This document shows, one piece after another, positions 45,536-57,275 of a stretch of 64,000 nt of DNA. The first letter of the stretch is position 1, and each line of letters starts with the position of its first letter. Position numbers and translations under genes: made by a program. The stretch is from Xanthostigma xanthostigma (lineage: Eukaryota > Arthropoda > Insecta > Raphidioptera > Raphidiidae), in assembly GCA_963575645.1 (NCBI GenBank), contig OY754475.1, positions 2,108,001 through 2,172,000 of the forward strand, given 5' to 3'. The notes under the pieces are model-generated. The model ran no database searches and was not told the DNA's origin. It worked only from the letters and a program-made list of their open reading frames with translations.

Positions 45536-46003
45536 TATATGTTCGACTTCTTTGAAAGGAACAGACTGCACCGGTGCTGTTACCACGGTTACCATTAAAA
45601 TAGCAACCAAGTCACTGTCTCGAAATTACGTTCCTGTCTTTTCTGAAGACGGGAATTAGATTTATATTCGTCCAACCCAAACAAAAAAAGTTTTTAAGAT
45701 ATACTTTTTAAATATATCCCTTTTGTAGAAAAACTATTAGCAAATTTTAGGAGCTATGGATATACGAAGCTCGAAATGACTCTCGAAATCAAATCTTACG
45801 TCATTCTACTTTTAATTGTTTTATGGTCTAGTCCTTCAATGACAATATAAAAGAAAAATGCTTTATGCACAGCCATAGCCGATTACAAAAGATGATGAAA
45901 TTGTTTCAAATATCAAGCCTTCATGTTATGAAGATTCAATTGAGCTATGCAATTGGCGATGCTGGGAGGGTTAATGATCGAACTGTAGATTTTTTTGTGT
46001 AGG

Positions 46004-46011
46004 TATAAATA
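46004..46011 (+). promoter_or_regulatory. TATA box and conserved promoter of cuticle gene 4
   Basis: TATAAATA, 81 bp before the ATG at 46085. Upstream AGCTATGCAATT (45943-45954) and GGGAGGGTTAATGATC (45964-45979), and downstream TTTACCTTCATGTT, are shared with genes 6 and/or 7. Confidence 0.75.
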
Positions 46012-46084
46012 CAAACACATCTGTCGTTTACCTTCATGTTATTAAAGTGATTCAAGTACTGTGAATGCAATCATAAAACGGATA

Positions 46085-46886
46085 ATGAGTTTTAAAATTA
46101 CGGTAAGTGAATTTGTTTTAAAATACAAACCGAAAACTTTGCAGAAATAGACACATTAACTCCGATATTTTTAAGTGTTAAATATTGTTAATTAAGGAAA
46201 AAACTCGATGCTGCTACGGCATGCAACACAATTCTTACTAAGTCTACTGACTGCCTTTTGTTTTTCATCTGAAAATCCATAAAAAAATTGAGAACAAACA
46301 AAAAATATTTTTCATTTATTTGACATATAAAATTTCTAGTGATTTATAATTATTTCATTGTTTTTTTTCCATTAAAGATAAAAGTAATTTGGCTTTAGTG
46401 CAATTATTTTAATTACGACTGATTTTTCAGATATTATTTTTTTTCTTGACGCTAGTGTCTTGCTTAGCTCAACTTCATCGATTAGCAGCTGCTGGATATT
46501 CAGCTGGTGGATTTTCAGCACCGTTAACTCCAGTTCGTCAATCATATGGCTCATCTGATGAAGGATCAGCGCAAATCCTTCGGCAAGATTCGGCAATAAA
46601 TCCGGACGGTTCGTACAACTACGCTTACGAAACCAGTAACGGAATATCTGCCGAGGAGCAAGGCTTCCTGAAGAATCCCAGTACAGAACAAGAAGCTCAG
46701 GTCGCTCAAGGTCGATATTCATACACATCTCCGGAAGGACAAGTTATTGAGCTAACGTACACCGCCGATGAAAATGGATTCCACCCACAAGGATCGCACT
46801 TACCAGTAGCCCCACCAATCCCACCAGCGATCCAAAGGGCACTTGATTATATTGCATCATTGCCTCCGCAGGATCAGACTTATTGA
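46085..46886 (+). CDS. RR-1 cuticular protein, cuticle gene 4
   Basis: Exons 46085-46102 (MSFKIT) and 46431-46886, phase-0 intron; 157 residues. Signal peptide ending near LTLVSCLA, then a Gly/Ala/Ser-rich spacer ([13 protein letters not shown]), [19 protein letters not shown], and [19 protein letters not shown]. The RR-1 core runs from YSYTSPEGQ to [20 protein letters not shown]. The end is [14 protein letters not shown]. It is a recent paralogue of gene 7 (- strand, 50605-51181): the 3' halves are nearly identical in DNA, but an AGA codon in gene 7 is TGA here, so two C-terminal Arg are lost and the old TAG stands two codons downstream. The start is at MSFKIT because the upstream ATG used by genes 6 and 7 is ATA here. 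AATAAA at about 47162. Confidence 0.94.
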
Positions 46887-47562
46887 AGATAGTTCTAATG
46901 TACCTTTTTCATGTTATTATTTTGTATTTCAAATAGCGTAAAAAAACATTAAACTTTCGTAAAATATTTTAAGTTTCAAGAGCAAAAAATTCATCTAAAA
47001 ATTTTGCCACAAAAATTCAGTGATGTAGAAAATATTTCAATACTAACCGTTAACGAATTTTTAAGTGAACTTTTGGTTAATTTATTAACAAAATGTGATA
47101 TTCAGATCAATAAAATTATTTTTGTATTACAAAATTTGTACAATATTATTACCTCACTCTAAATAAAGGAAATAAAAAATAATTTCTTTTCATATTAATA
47201 TATAGCATCGGCTGATAACAGCCGAGACCACAAGGGAGCTGCTGTTCTGCTGTTTATACTGTGCTTTTATAAATTTCGAGTTCTCAAATTATTATAAATA
47301 CGCAAGCTAGAATAAATGAATCAATAATAGATTTTCAATTTATTATAAATACAATATATTAAAAATATGAACTGGTATTCGATGACTCCATTCACTTTGA
47401 AAAGAGATTAGACATTCGTTAAATAAAAGCTAGAGACTCTATAAAAATATAAACTTTATTTAAAAAAATATACAATAGAGCAAATTATATACAAAATACC
47501 TGAATTTTTATACATGATCAAAATTTTTGTAATTATGACAGCTATAAAGAAACAAAAATCAA

Positions 47563-48598
47563 TTAGAAGAACTGTCTTCTTGGAGCTGGACCTTGAGCTT
47601 GTTGAGGCTGCGACGCAATAAAATCAAGCGCTCTCTGAATCGCTGGCGGTATTGGTGGAGCTACCGGTAAATGCGACCCTTGGGGTTGGAATCCATTATC
47701 GTCAGCAGTGTAAGTAAGTTCAACGACTTCTCCTTCCGGTGACGTGTACGAATATCGACCTTGGGCTACTTGAGCTTCCTGTTCCGTACCCGGATTCTTC
47801 AGGTAGCCTTGTTCTTCGGCAGCTATTCCGTTACTCGTTTCGTAAGCGTAATTGTACGAGCCATCGGGATTCACAACCGATTCTTGACGAAGTATTTGGG
47901 CTGACGTTTCGTCAGTTGCTCCCGAAGAAAAAGAGCGGTAGGTTTGGGCTGCGCATGATACAATGGCCATGCCGAATAATAACAACTGCAAATAAATTTG
48001 TTGGAATGTAGAGAATTTCATAATTCATAAATTTTGAAAATAAAGCGAGGACAGCTGGTGGTCCGCGCAAGTCTTGATAATATGGATTTCAAGTCTACAA
48101 CGGTTCCAAATAAAAACATTCAAATGGGAGTAAATTCAATGTTTCCAAGTCCATTTTAATGAGACCCAATTATTTTAATACAGTTTAAACTATTTTTTTC
48201 CCAAAACAGCAACACACTTAATGTAAAACGTTTATAAACAATGTCAGCATTATCAAGATATAGTTAAACTTTGTTATCATTTTCTGGTAACTTTGCTAAA
48301 GAAGTGCGTATATAATTTTAAAATTATCGAAATAGATAGTTTTTTCAAGCTTCGTAGAACTCCCACTTCTTAGATTTTTTTTTGAGAATGATCACCGATA
48401 GTAATACTCGACTGCAAATATAAACTAGCACTAGGCTCGATAAGTATGGCACTTGGTGGGATTTAAAAAAAAACTAGTTTAAAAAACGTTTCTTTTGGCA
48501 ATTAACACTTTCGTAACACAATTAAAAAGGTGAAATAGAAAGAGAAATTAAGTAATATCTAAAGTGTAATAATGCAATATACTTACCAGAGCTTTCAT
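47563..48598 (-). CDS. RR-1 cuticular protein, cuticle gene 5
   Basis: Exons 48598-48587 (MKAL) and 47985-47563, phase-0 intron; 144 residues. Signal peptide MKALLLLFGMAIVSCAA, then a short Ser-rich spacer, [19 protein letters not shown], and [19 protein letters not shown]. The RR-1 core runs from YSYTSPEGE to [20 protein letters not shown], with tail SQPQQAQGPAPRRQFF. The ATG at 48021 in the open frame (KFSTFQQIYLQ) is rejected because that stretch is the intron end (TTATTTGCAG). One unusual residue: ADDNG replaces the ADENG of the other genes. Poly(A) signal AATAAA (- strand) at 47460-47455. Confidence 0.94.
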
Positions 48599-48681
48599 TT
48601 TGGTAATCCGTTTTATCACAAAAATTCACTTCTACTAGAGTTACTTAATGACTTAATGAAGTCAAAGACTAAAGATGTTTG

Positions 48682-48689
48682 TATTTATA
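48682..48689 (-). promoter_or_regulatory. TATA box of cuticle gene 5
   Basis: TATAAATA on the - strand, ~90 bp before the ATG at 48598, followed by ACAAACATCTTTAGTC, similar to ACAAACACATCTGTCG after the gene 4 box. Confidence 0.75.
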
Positions 48690-49150
48690 CCAAAAAAATT
48701 TACAAATACTACTACTAGATCAACAACGCCCTTCCATCTGTCGTCATCAGTTGCAGAGTTTAAAATCTATTCATAAATTGTCTTTGTCAAATTAGATAAT
48801 ACTAAACAGCATCTTGCTAATTCTTTAACATATGTCTTTTGATCAATGGCTGTACAAACATATCAATAATTTTTTTTTGCATTAGAACTCTCAAGTTTGG
48901 GTTCATTAAAAAAACTATCGATAAAAAACAATGTAAATAATTTTATTAATACATTTTTATAATAAAAAATAATAGCAGTCGTAATTCTACAAACAAAATA
49001 ATTTCGTTCCAAATAAAGATATTTATAAAAACTAAAAATAAAAAAATTTCATGAAACCTCTCAATTAATTTAAATGGTTTAATGAAACTTAATCACATAT
49101 CTTTCATTAATGTTCAGGAAAGTTGTAAGTTTTTAAATTTCCTTTGTAAC

Positions 49151-50018
49151 TCAAAATCTTCTTGGAGCAAGACTCTGCGGAGGCTGTGATGCAATATAAT
49201 CAAGTGCCCTTTGGATCGCTGGTGGAATTGGTGGAGCTACTGGTAAGTGCGATCCTTGTGGGTAAAATCCATTTTCATCGGCGGTGTAAGTTAGCTCAAT
49301 GACTTGTCCTTCCGGAGATGTGTATGAATACCGACCTTGAGCGACCTGACCTTCTTGTTCCGTACCGGGATTCTTGAGGAAGCCTTGTTCTTCGGCAGAT
49401 ATTCCGTTACTGGTTTCGTATGCGTAGTTGTACGAACCGTCCGGGTTTATTGCCGAATCTTGCCGAAGGATTTGCGAGGATTTTTCACCGTACGATGGGG
49501 GAATGGGTACAGGTGGTGGTCGTGTTGGAATTTTTCGATGAAGTTGTGCTAAGCAGGACACTAGCGTCACGAAAAAAAATAATATCTGGAAAAATTGAAG
49601 ACAAATATATAAAACTACGACAAGAGAATTTATTTTTAATTTCTTGAACAAGGGCAAACCAAATAAAAATTATTTAAACTGAAATTATTACTTGTCTCTA
49701 CGAGAGTTTTTAAAATGTTTTCATTCTTTTAAAAATCGTAAGAAACATGGATTAACAAATGACCAATAAAACTATTTCTAAAATAATTATTTAATAAGCG
49801 CATTGTATTTATTATTGCTTAAATGGTCAACGTAAATTGTTAATTTTGTGACTATCTATAAAGTCAAACATTTTAGAGCGCAGTAGGTAGTGTTAATGAA
49901 AATAATAAGTAGACTAAAAAATTTACCTAAGAATGATTCAAAATTTCTTTTTAGTCCTTAGTTTATACTTTTAAACAAATTCACCTACCGTGATTTTCAT
50001 ATTGATTATCCGTTTCAT
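49151..50018 (-). CDS. RR-1 cuticular protein, cuticle gene 6
   Basis: Exons 50018-49989 ([10 protein letters not shown]) and 49585-49151, phase-0 intron; 154 residues, or 148 if the inner ATG at 50000 is used. The signal peptide hydrophobic part is [14 protein letters not shown] proline-rich spacer ([14 protein letters not shown]) follows, then [38 protein letters not shown], the RR-1 core to [20 protein letters not shown], and tail [12 protein letters not shown]. Secreted chitin-binding protein. The paralogues 4, 6 and 7 differ mainly in the spacer between signal peptide and RR-1 region. Both candidate start codons are in frame; gene 7 has the same two-ATG layout. Confidence 0.94.
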
Positions 50019-50080
50019 GGCAAGACAACACAATACTTGAAATACACTTAAAACATGAAGGTAAACAACAAATGTGATCG

Positions 50081-50088
50081 TATTTATA
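50081..50088 (-). promoter_or_regulatory. TATA box and conserved promoter of cuticle gene 6
   Basis: TATAAATA on the - strand, ~65 bp before the outer ATG. Upstream on - are GGGAGGGTTAGTGGTC (50133-50118) and AGCTATGCAATT (50154-50143), matching gene 4; downstream is TTTACCTTCATGTT. Confidence 0.75.
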
Positions 50089-50604
50089 CTGGAACAAAAA
50101 TCTTCTATTTATAGTTGGACCACTAACCCTCCCAGCTTCAAAAATTGCATAGCTGAAGCGTTTAAATTTATATTATTCATCTTCATTTCAAGGCATTCAA
50201 TTAAACAGTGGCTGCATAATTTCTTCACAATGGCTGTGCAATTTATACATTTTGTATAGGTACTATTAAAGGATGTCACAACAAAACTATAAAAAATAAA
50301 CTTTTTAACTTAGTTAAGAAGTATAGTAAACGATTTTTTTCAACAACGCTTTAGCTTATTAAAATATTAGGCGAAAAATGGTTATACAATATATATCCAC
50401 GCAAAAATATTCCTCAAGTTAAGTTCTTGCTGAAGACAGAAGGCTCCAGTCATCTCAATAATAAAATGGTTGTGGTAAAGAAGTAACCAAGTTGTTCCAC
50501 AAAAATTTAGAATTCTATTTAAACTTAACACATATATTTGAATTAAAACATTATACGTTAATTTATATTTATATCACTATTTCAAAAAAAAAAAAAAAAA
50601 AAAA

Positions 50605-51181
50605 CTATCTTCTATAAGTCTGATCCTGCGGAGGCAATGATGCAATATAATCAAGTGCTCTTTGGATGGCTGGTGGAATTGGTGGAGCTACTGGTAAGTG
50701 CGATCCTTGTGGATGAAATCCATTTTCATCGGCGGTGTATGTTAGCTCAATGACTTGTCCTTCCGGAGATGTGTATGAATATCGACCTTGAGCGACCTGA
50801 CCTTCATGTTCCGTACCGGGATTCTTCAGGAAGCCTTGCTCCTCGGCAGATATTCCGTTACTGGTTTCGTACTCGTAGTTGTACGAACCGTCCGCATTAT
50901 TTACCGAATCTTGCCGAAGAATTTGCGCAGATCTTTCATCAAATGATCGATACGATTGTGGGCTAGATTGACCTTGATAAGTACCGCCCTCGGACTGTAC
51001 GCTAGATGGTTGATACGACTGTCGATGAAGAAGTTGACCCAAGCAAGACGCTAGTGTCACGAAAAAAAATAATATCTGAAAAAATGAATAATATTTATAA
51101 CTATTGAAATCAAGAATGTATTTTTTAAAGAAAAAACTCAGTTTTGCTTACCGTAATTTTAATATTCATTATTAGTTTCAT
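50605..51181 (-). CDS. RR-1 cuticular protein, cuticle gene 7
   Basis: Exons 51181-51152 ([10 protein letters not shown]) and 51075-50605, phase-0 intron of only 76 bp; 166 residues, or 162 from the inner ATG at 51169. Hydrophobic signal segment [13 protein letters not shown], then a Ser/Gln/Gly-rich spacer ([18 protein letters not shown]), [19 protein letters not shown], and [19 protein letters not shown]. The RR-1 core runs to [20 protein letters not shown], with tail [11 protein letters not shown]. Closest relative is gene 4 in opposite orientation. NNADGSY replaces the cluster-wide NPDGSY. A run of ~20 T (sense strand) follows the TAG stop immediately. Confidence 0.94.
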
Positions 51182-51244
51182 GACACGAAATCACAATACT
51201 TGAAATACTCTTAACAACTTAAGAGTAAACAACAAAGTTGTTTG

Positions 51245-51252
51245 TATTTATA
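51245..51252 (-). promoter_or_regulatory. TATA box and conserved promoter of cuticle gene 7
   Basis: TATAAATA on the - strand, 64-71 bp before the outer ATG. Upstream on - is GGAAGGGTGAATGATC (51292-51277), similar to genes 4 and 6; downstream is TTTCAAGTATTGTG, as in gene 6. Confidence 0.75.
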
Positions 51253-51299
51253 GCATAAAAAAGCTTCCTGTAGTTGGATCATTCACCCTTCCAAAAATA

Positions 51300-52259
51300 T
51301 CGACTGCATAACCGAAGTACATATTTATGGTCATCTTCATTTTAAGGCATGGTATGAAAAAAATTGCCTGTATTTCCTCATCTTACGTAATGGGCTATGG
51401 TTGTGTAATTAATGCATCGTTTAAAGGACACCGAGTATATAAAATGAAACCATTTAAAGTTGGATTTTAATATATTATTGGGTTTCTGGTACGACTTACA
51501 TCCTAAACTCTAGACTTAAATATGCCACTCGTTTTTGAGATCTCCACTTAGATGAAAACAAATAGCATTCTTACATCTATATCTAAAACTGTCTCAAAAA
51601 TAGCATTAAACTAACTTTTATTAAGGAAAATTGCACACAATTGTCAAATATATTTCATACTACATTCTATTTTATTAAACTATCTATTCTTCATGTAAAC
51701 AGTTAAATAATAATTTTGTAGTTCGCACAGCCATAGTTATAAACCACGCCTGAAAGGTCAAACAACTTGCATTTGGCTAAAAGAAGCATGCATCAAAATG
51801 CCTAAATTACAATCCAGGTTGCACAAAAGACAGCACGTTATGCTAAAGATTTGTTGCAACAAAAATGTTTAACTGACGGAATGAATCTGTTTTTATTTAT
51901 TGTTTTCTAACGTGAGGTGCACCTGTTCGATCGCACTTAGAGCTCAGCATTTTGAACCACGGAGGGATAAAACTTAAAAAAAAAATGTTAAGTTAGGACT
52001 ATCGATAGAAAACGGCTTGTGTTTTAACATTACTAGTGGTCGTCCAGTGTTTGAACGCAATTGAGGCTCTTTTGTCTTTATACGGATTTCTCCTAAATCG
52101 ATTTCACCTGTGTTAAATCGTACACATCGTGATGAAATATATATTGTGCACTTCCCCTCATTAAAACCAAGAGAACGATGTATATTTCATCATAATGTGT
52201 GCAAATTACCACACTAAAATCGGCACCACAACTTTTTTCCTTCCCTTATTTATATGTTA
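51300..52259. other. Intergenic, no gene seen
   Basis: AT-rich. ACACATCGTGATGAAATATA (52124 on) and TATATTTCATCATAATGTGT (52181 on) are short inverted arms. No coding sequence recognised. Confidence 0.3.
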
Positions 52260-52597
52260 CTAGTGATCCCGCCCGGTTTCACTCGGGTGCAAAAGAAGAT
52301 TTGGGGGGAGGGACATGAGTACGCCATTCATCTTAGTTTACCGAAATGAATGTTGTGTTAAAATTTCATCGGAGTTACCGTTTAAAAGTTTTTGTCGGAC
52401 GGACAAATTTTGAGTTACATTTTGCAACATTTTTCATTGATGCTCCGCTCCTATTGGTCTTAGCGTGATATTATAGCCTATAGCCTTCCTCTAAAATGGG
52501 CTATCCAACAAAAAAAAATCAATTCGAACCAGTAGTTCCTGAGATTAGCGCGTTCAAACAAACAAACAAACTCTTCGGCTTTGCATATTAGTATAGA
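52260..52597 (-). mobile_element. Helitron-like repeat (family H1), copy 3
   Basis: Read on the - strand it starts TCTATACTAATATGCAAAGC, passes GAACGCGCTAATCTCAGGAA and TTTTTCATTTCGG-like sequence, and ends GAGTGAAACCGGGCGGGATCACTAG before T. This is the least disturbed of the three H1 copies and defines both ends. Confidence 0.65.
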
Positions 52598-55500
52598 TTA
52601 TGACGTTCAGAAAATCTTTAGTCGAAACGAACTGTAGAAAGCTCAATGTGTGGGTGAATTACAGGTTGATGCGCCTGAAGACGACATATTATATAACAGA
52701 TGTAAGATTGCACATGTCTTAAACAAAAAAAAAGTGAATTTATAATCGAATTAAGAAATCAATAGGATTAATGTTACAAAATTGTCTGCATAGCAATAGT
52801 ATTACAAAGTATCGATTTATGACACACTCTGTTCTGTAGATAAAAATGTCATAAATTAACACATAATCTATAAATTATGATTGAAATGTTATCTTTTAGT
52901 TATTTTGCCGCGTCAATGGATCCGTCAAACACTTAATGAGGTAAATATTACAATAAAAAATTGTGAATGAATAACAATGGCGCGCTGATTGGGTCAGCAG
53001 TAAAAATCAATATCCTCCTTTGTTACAAAACTTGATCATTTGTATTGACTTCGCAAAAAAATTATTCGTGTTGACAATTTTTGCATTTCAAAAATATGAT
53101 AAAGAATTTGGGTTTTAAATATTGTGCATTGTGTATAAAGTTGTTTTAGAGTAAACTAGCGGATACCCGCGACTTCGCACGCGATTGAAATGAAACACGA
53201 CAGCGATAATGATAATGAAGCCTTCGGCTACATATATTATAATATAATGAATGTGGATTTTGAAATCATCCCCTATTTCAACCTCTTCAGGTTTTTTTTT
53301 ATTGAGACAAAACAGAGTTACTTTAATATTTAGTATAGATATTAAAAACTTACATTTTTTAAATTGAATTTACGATCACCCGTATATAACAATTAAAAAC
53401 AGTAAAAAAAAGTATTCAGTACTTGGGAAGCAAACACTATCTTTGATTTCAATTTTTTTCTGAAGAAAAAAAAAATACAAAAATTCATATTTTGGGGGAA
53501 AAAATAAAATTGAACACCCTGTATAATAAACATCGTGCATTTTTTTGTTATTTATTCGTTATACCGGCTAAACGGTTTACAGTAGCTCGTCTGGACAATG
53601 ATTGACGTCATTAATAAGTGACAATAATACTAAAGAAATTTTATTATGCGGGTTCGTTACTTATCGGAACGTTGAAGTCTCTGGCTAAAATATAATTATA
53701 GATAATACAGCATAAACGTCCAATTGACTTTAAATAACTTTCTATGAACAGACTACATTTAAGTAAGACTTTTTTGTCGAAATAAGGCAAAATCATTGAT
53801 TTTTGTCAAACATCAAAAAACTTGTCGAATATTTCCCAAACTGGGCAAATTAACAAAAAGACAACACGAAAGTCAAAAAACATGTTTACATTTGAGATTG
53901 AATTTAAAATTTTTGAAAAAAGACAGACAGAGCTGCGGGCGTGCTCACTGAATTCACAAAACTATTCTTAGAAGTCTATTTTTAATCGATTTTTTTATTA
54001 TTTTTTAATGCTATCGGCATTCCTCTTAAGCTAAATCACTTTGTAAATAGATTAGTGCTTGTTTGTTTTAATTTTTAACGTAAAAAGACTGGTGACATCT
54101 ACAAGAGAAATTGTAAAACCAAGCGGCGTTTAAAGAAAAAAGAAATCTGCATCATGCTAATTAACTATCAACTATAAAAAAGAAAATAATTCTCTTTAGT
54201 ATATAAACTTGCCGTTTGTATTAAATACTGTTTCAATTAACTGCCACCAGTTGGCTTTGTGAAAATAATGTACTATTAATACAAAAAATCGAAATACAAA
54301 TCAGTTATTATTATATAATTCATATTTTTAACAGGCCATTTTAAGCATGTAAGTAAAATACTTAATTCTATTTTGAATAATCCTTTTCGATTGAAATCAG
54401 AAAATCAAAATGTATACCTACAAATTTTAGTCTTCTGTAAGCGAGTTTGGAATTTTTATGTTAACAGCAATTTGATTTGTTAAATACTCATGCCGTTTTT
54501 AACATTATTCGTGTATTTTTACTTATTAAAAAGTTTCAAGTCGCAAAAGTCATCAAATTTATTTTTTCAAATTTTTCACTACGTTCTGACTACTAAAATC
54601 GGTTCAGCCGTTTAGGCTCTAAATATAAGTCACACACATGCAGTCTCGTCAAACAGATAAATCATCCATTTGATTTCGTGGCAGAGTAAAAATTACGAGG
54701 GGTGTGGAATGCAGTTTCGCCTACCTTAAAAGAAAATGAGGTAATTGGTGTTATTCTATTAAAAAAAATGTACGTCACGAAAATAACTGAACAATGTACA
54801 GGAACTGTGTTATTATAAAAAAAAATAGATTCGTGAAATGTCAGCGTGGGCAAGGTCAAAAAGAAAAAGGATGCACCTGCTAAATAAAGAAAAAATACCT
54901 TAAATATCACAAGAATCACAAGTGTAATCTGATCAACAAGTGTGGCCACACCTTATTAAGATGCGTTTGCAAGATATAGGCAAATTGTTTTAATATTATT
55001 TAATCGTCCACATTAGTTACAGGTCCGGACTGGCAATTCTTTTCAAGTAGAAATTGTTTAGGGCCGTTTTGTGAGTTGAGCGACGAGGGCAATTGATGAT
55101 CTATCCGTTGTTAACGCATTATTAGTCTCGTAGCGGCTATCAGTGTACTTAACGAGCGAATAGAAATAATCAGAATTATGTGCATCAATGCTGTAATATA
55201 TAAAGTATTTTACTGCTAATATAATAAATTTTGATGACACTACTCTTTGTTTCTATCAATAAAAAAGATGTTCAATGGAATTTTAATAACCAAACAAGTT
55301 TGCAGTTGGACATAATAACAGATTAACATACTGAAAAATAAAGAATGCCAAGCACATATCTTACTTCAAAAGTCAAGGAAAACCTTTCCAATATTGTATG
55401 TCAAATATTAATAATAAATTAAAGAAAATGTACTACGTTATTACATAGGAACATATTAAGGACTTTGAATGTGGATATTAATTTTTTTTAGAACGATAAA

Positions 55501-56040
55501 ATAAGTCATGACGACTTTTGGAACAAAACGCAAAATGTGCTAATGCTATTATTTTTTTCAAAACTTAGGAAAATCAGCGTACGAATTTTTTTTTAATTCA
55601 ATAAGGATAAAAACGGGGCGTGTGTTGGAACAAAAGGGTATATTACTCCAAAAAATGGTGTAAATTTCTTTAAAAATTCAGGATAGATACATATAAGAAA
55701 TAAAAATATTACAACATCCAATAAAACAATTCATTAAAAAAGTGCAAACATTTATTTTTTATATATATTATATAAAATCTTTTTTTACATAATAGAAAAC
55801 AATAAGAAGCAAACACGGCAATACAAATAGAAAACAGATATAAAAATATAGTACATATTTTTAAATTACACATGCAAGAAAAAAACAAAAAAAATATTGA
55901 AGTATTGCTACGCAGAAATATTTTTGACTAGGCTCTAGATTTTTTCTTAATTTTCAGGGTCGTTCTAAAAAATTAGAACATAAAATACATTTTGAGTACA
56001 AAATGAGCACGGAGTCGGTTTAACTGGTTGTGTCGATAAA
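52598..56040. other. Intergenic, AT-rich with repeat ends
   Basis: 53145-53170 (GTAAACTAGCGGATACCCGC) looks like the end of a Helitron or similar repeat. AACACCCTGTATAA at 53512-53525 is a common transposon-end sequence with no partner seen. 54590-54620 has AAATCGGTTCAGCCGTTT, typical of interspersed repeats. Short open frames show no protein family. AATAAA (- strand, 55757-55752) could end cuticle gene 8. Confidence 0.35.
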
Positions 56041-57198
56041 TTAGAAACGTTTCTTGCCGGCTTGTTCTTCAGGTTCTGGATGAGCTTCGTTCCATGCAAG
56101 GGCTCTTAAGATAGCTTCTGGAATTGGTGGAGCAACTGGTAAATGGTCTCCTTGTGGTTGGAAACCATTTTCGTCAGATACGTACTGAATACGAATTTGC
56201 TACGAAAGAAAAAAAAAACCTCAAAAATTATCCAATCCACAATTTTACCGCTTGGATCTATACGGCGCACCTCAACTAGCTCAGTTATTATCAAGTACTT
56301 TGTTATCCAAAAGTTTTGAAGCTATTAATTCTCAAATAATTCTGACCCCGAATTGCTTATTTAAAAAACAATAATTAAGCAAACGAGTCCAGCCTTATTT
56401 AAAATTTCAAAGTGATTATGCGATTTGGAACTTTTGACTGAAATGAAGTTTTCAGTAATTTACCTGTCCTTCCGGTGAAGTATAAGAGAACTGTCCGCTG
56501 ACTGATTCAGCTTCAGCCTCGCTTCCGGCGTTTTTCAGTACACCTTGTTCTTCAGCGGTGATTCCATTTCCGGTTTCGTACGAAGAACGGTACGATCCGT
56601 CGAAGTTCACTTCGGCATCTTGACGAAGGATTGGGATTGGTTCGTTTCCGCTCAATTGAGCTGCCGATGCTACTGCCAAAAGGGCGGCGAAGGCTACGAT
56701 CTATTCAAAGATACGAGGCTTTTTATTTATCGTAGATGAGACGATTACAAATACCACAAATATAATTACTGATCAATTAAATCAAACCAAACTGTCCTCT
56801 AATATCTATAGTTTTGTGAATCAATACAGTTTTTGATTTTATTATACTTTAACCGTTTACAAAAAAAATGTAAGATCCACTCAAAATCAGTTTTATTTTT
56901 TCTGGGTTTAGTACGAAAGCAAGACCAAAGTTATACATTTATTATCCATTATTTAAGGTCCAGTGTCGATAAAAATTTAGTTTATTAATCTCAAAAAATT
57001 TTGAAAAATCATTAACATAAATGATTTTCAAACTGACGGGAAAAATGAACAAACTAAATATTAATACTTAAATATGTTTTCGAGTTTTAGCTTCAAAAGT
57101 AAAATATTATGAAACAAATCCCGGATTAAACCGCGCCCAAATAAAAACAACGACAATAGTTTGTGGCAAAATAAAATAATACTTACCGCAGATTTCAT
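56041..57198 (-). CDS. RR-1 cuticular protein, cuticle gene 8
   Basis: Three exons, all phase 0: 57198-57187 (MKSA), 56700-56464 and 56199-56041; 135 residues. Signal peptide [17 protein letters not shown], then [20 protein letters not shown] and [20 protein letters not shown]. The RR-1 core is split by the second intron after FSYTSPEGQ and resumes with [20 protein letters not shown]. The tail is [19 protein letters not shown]. Secreted chitin-binding cuticle protein. The intron inside the RR-1 core is unique in this cluster and is at a different place from the extra intron of gene 1. Tail and N-terminal block resemble gene 2. The single-exon frame ending at 56452 runs into intron and is incomplete. 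Confidence 0.94.
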
Positions 57199-57267
57199 TG
57201 TTATTTAGTTGGTATTAACACTATCAGTTCTAGATTGATAATGACTGATCCATTGGTCTGATGCAGC

Positions 57268-57275
57268 TATTTATA
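57268..57275 (-). promoter_or_regulatory. TATA box of cuticle gene 8
   Basis: TATAAATA on the - strand within ATATATAAATAGC, ~75 bp before the ATG at 57198. Confidence 0.75.

Noticed and set aside
47739-48011. 90-codon frame on + opposite cuticle gene 5, and similar frames opposite genes 4, 6 and 7
   Set aside because: Antisense shadows of the conserved RR-1 coding sequence; no promoter, splice or protein-family support.
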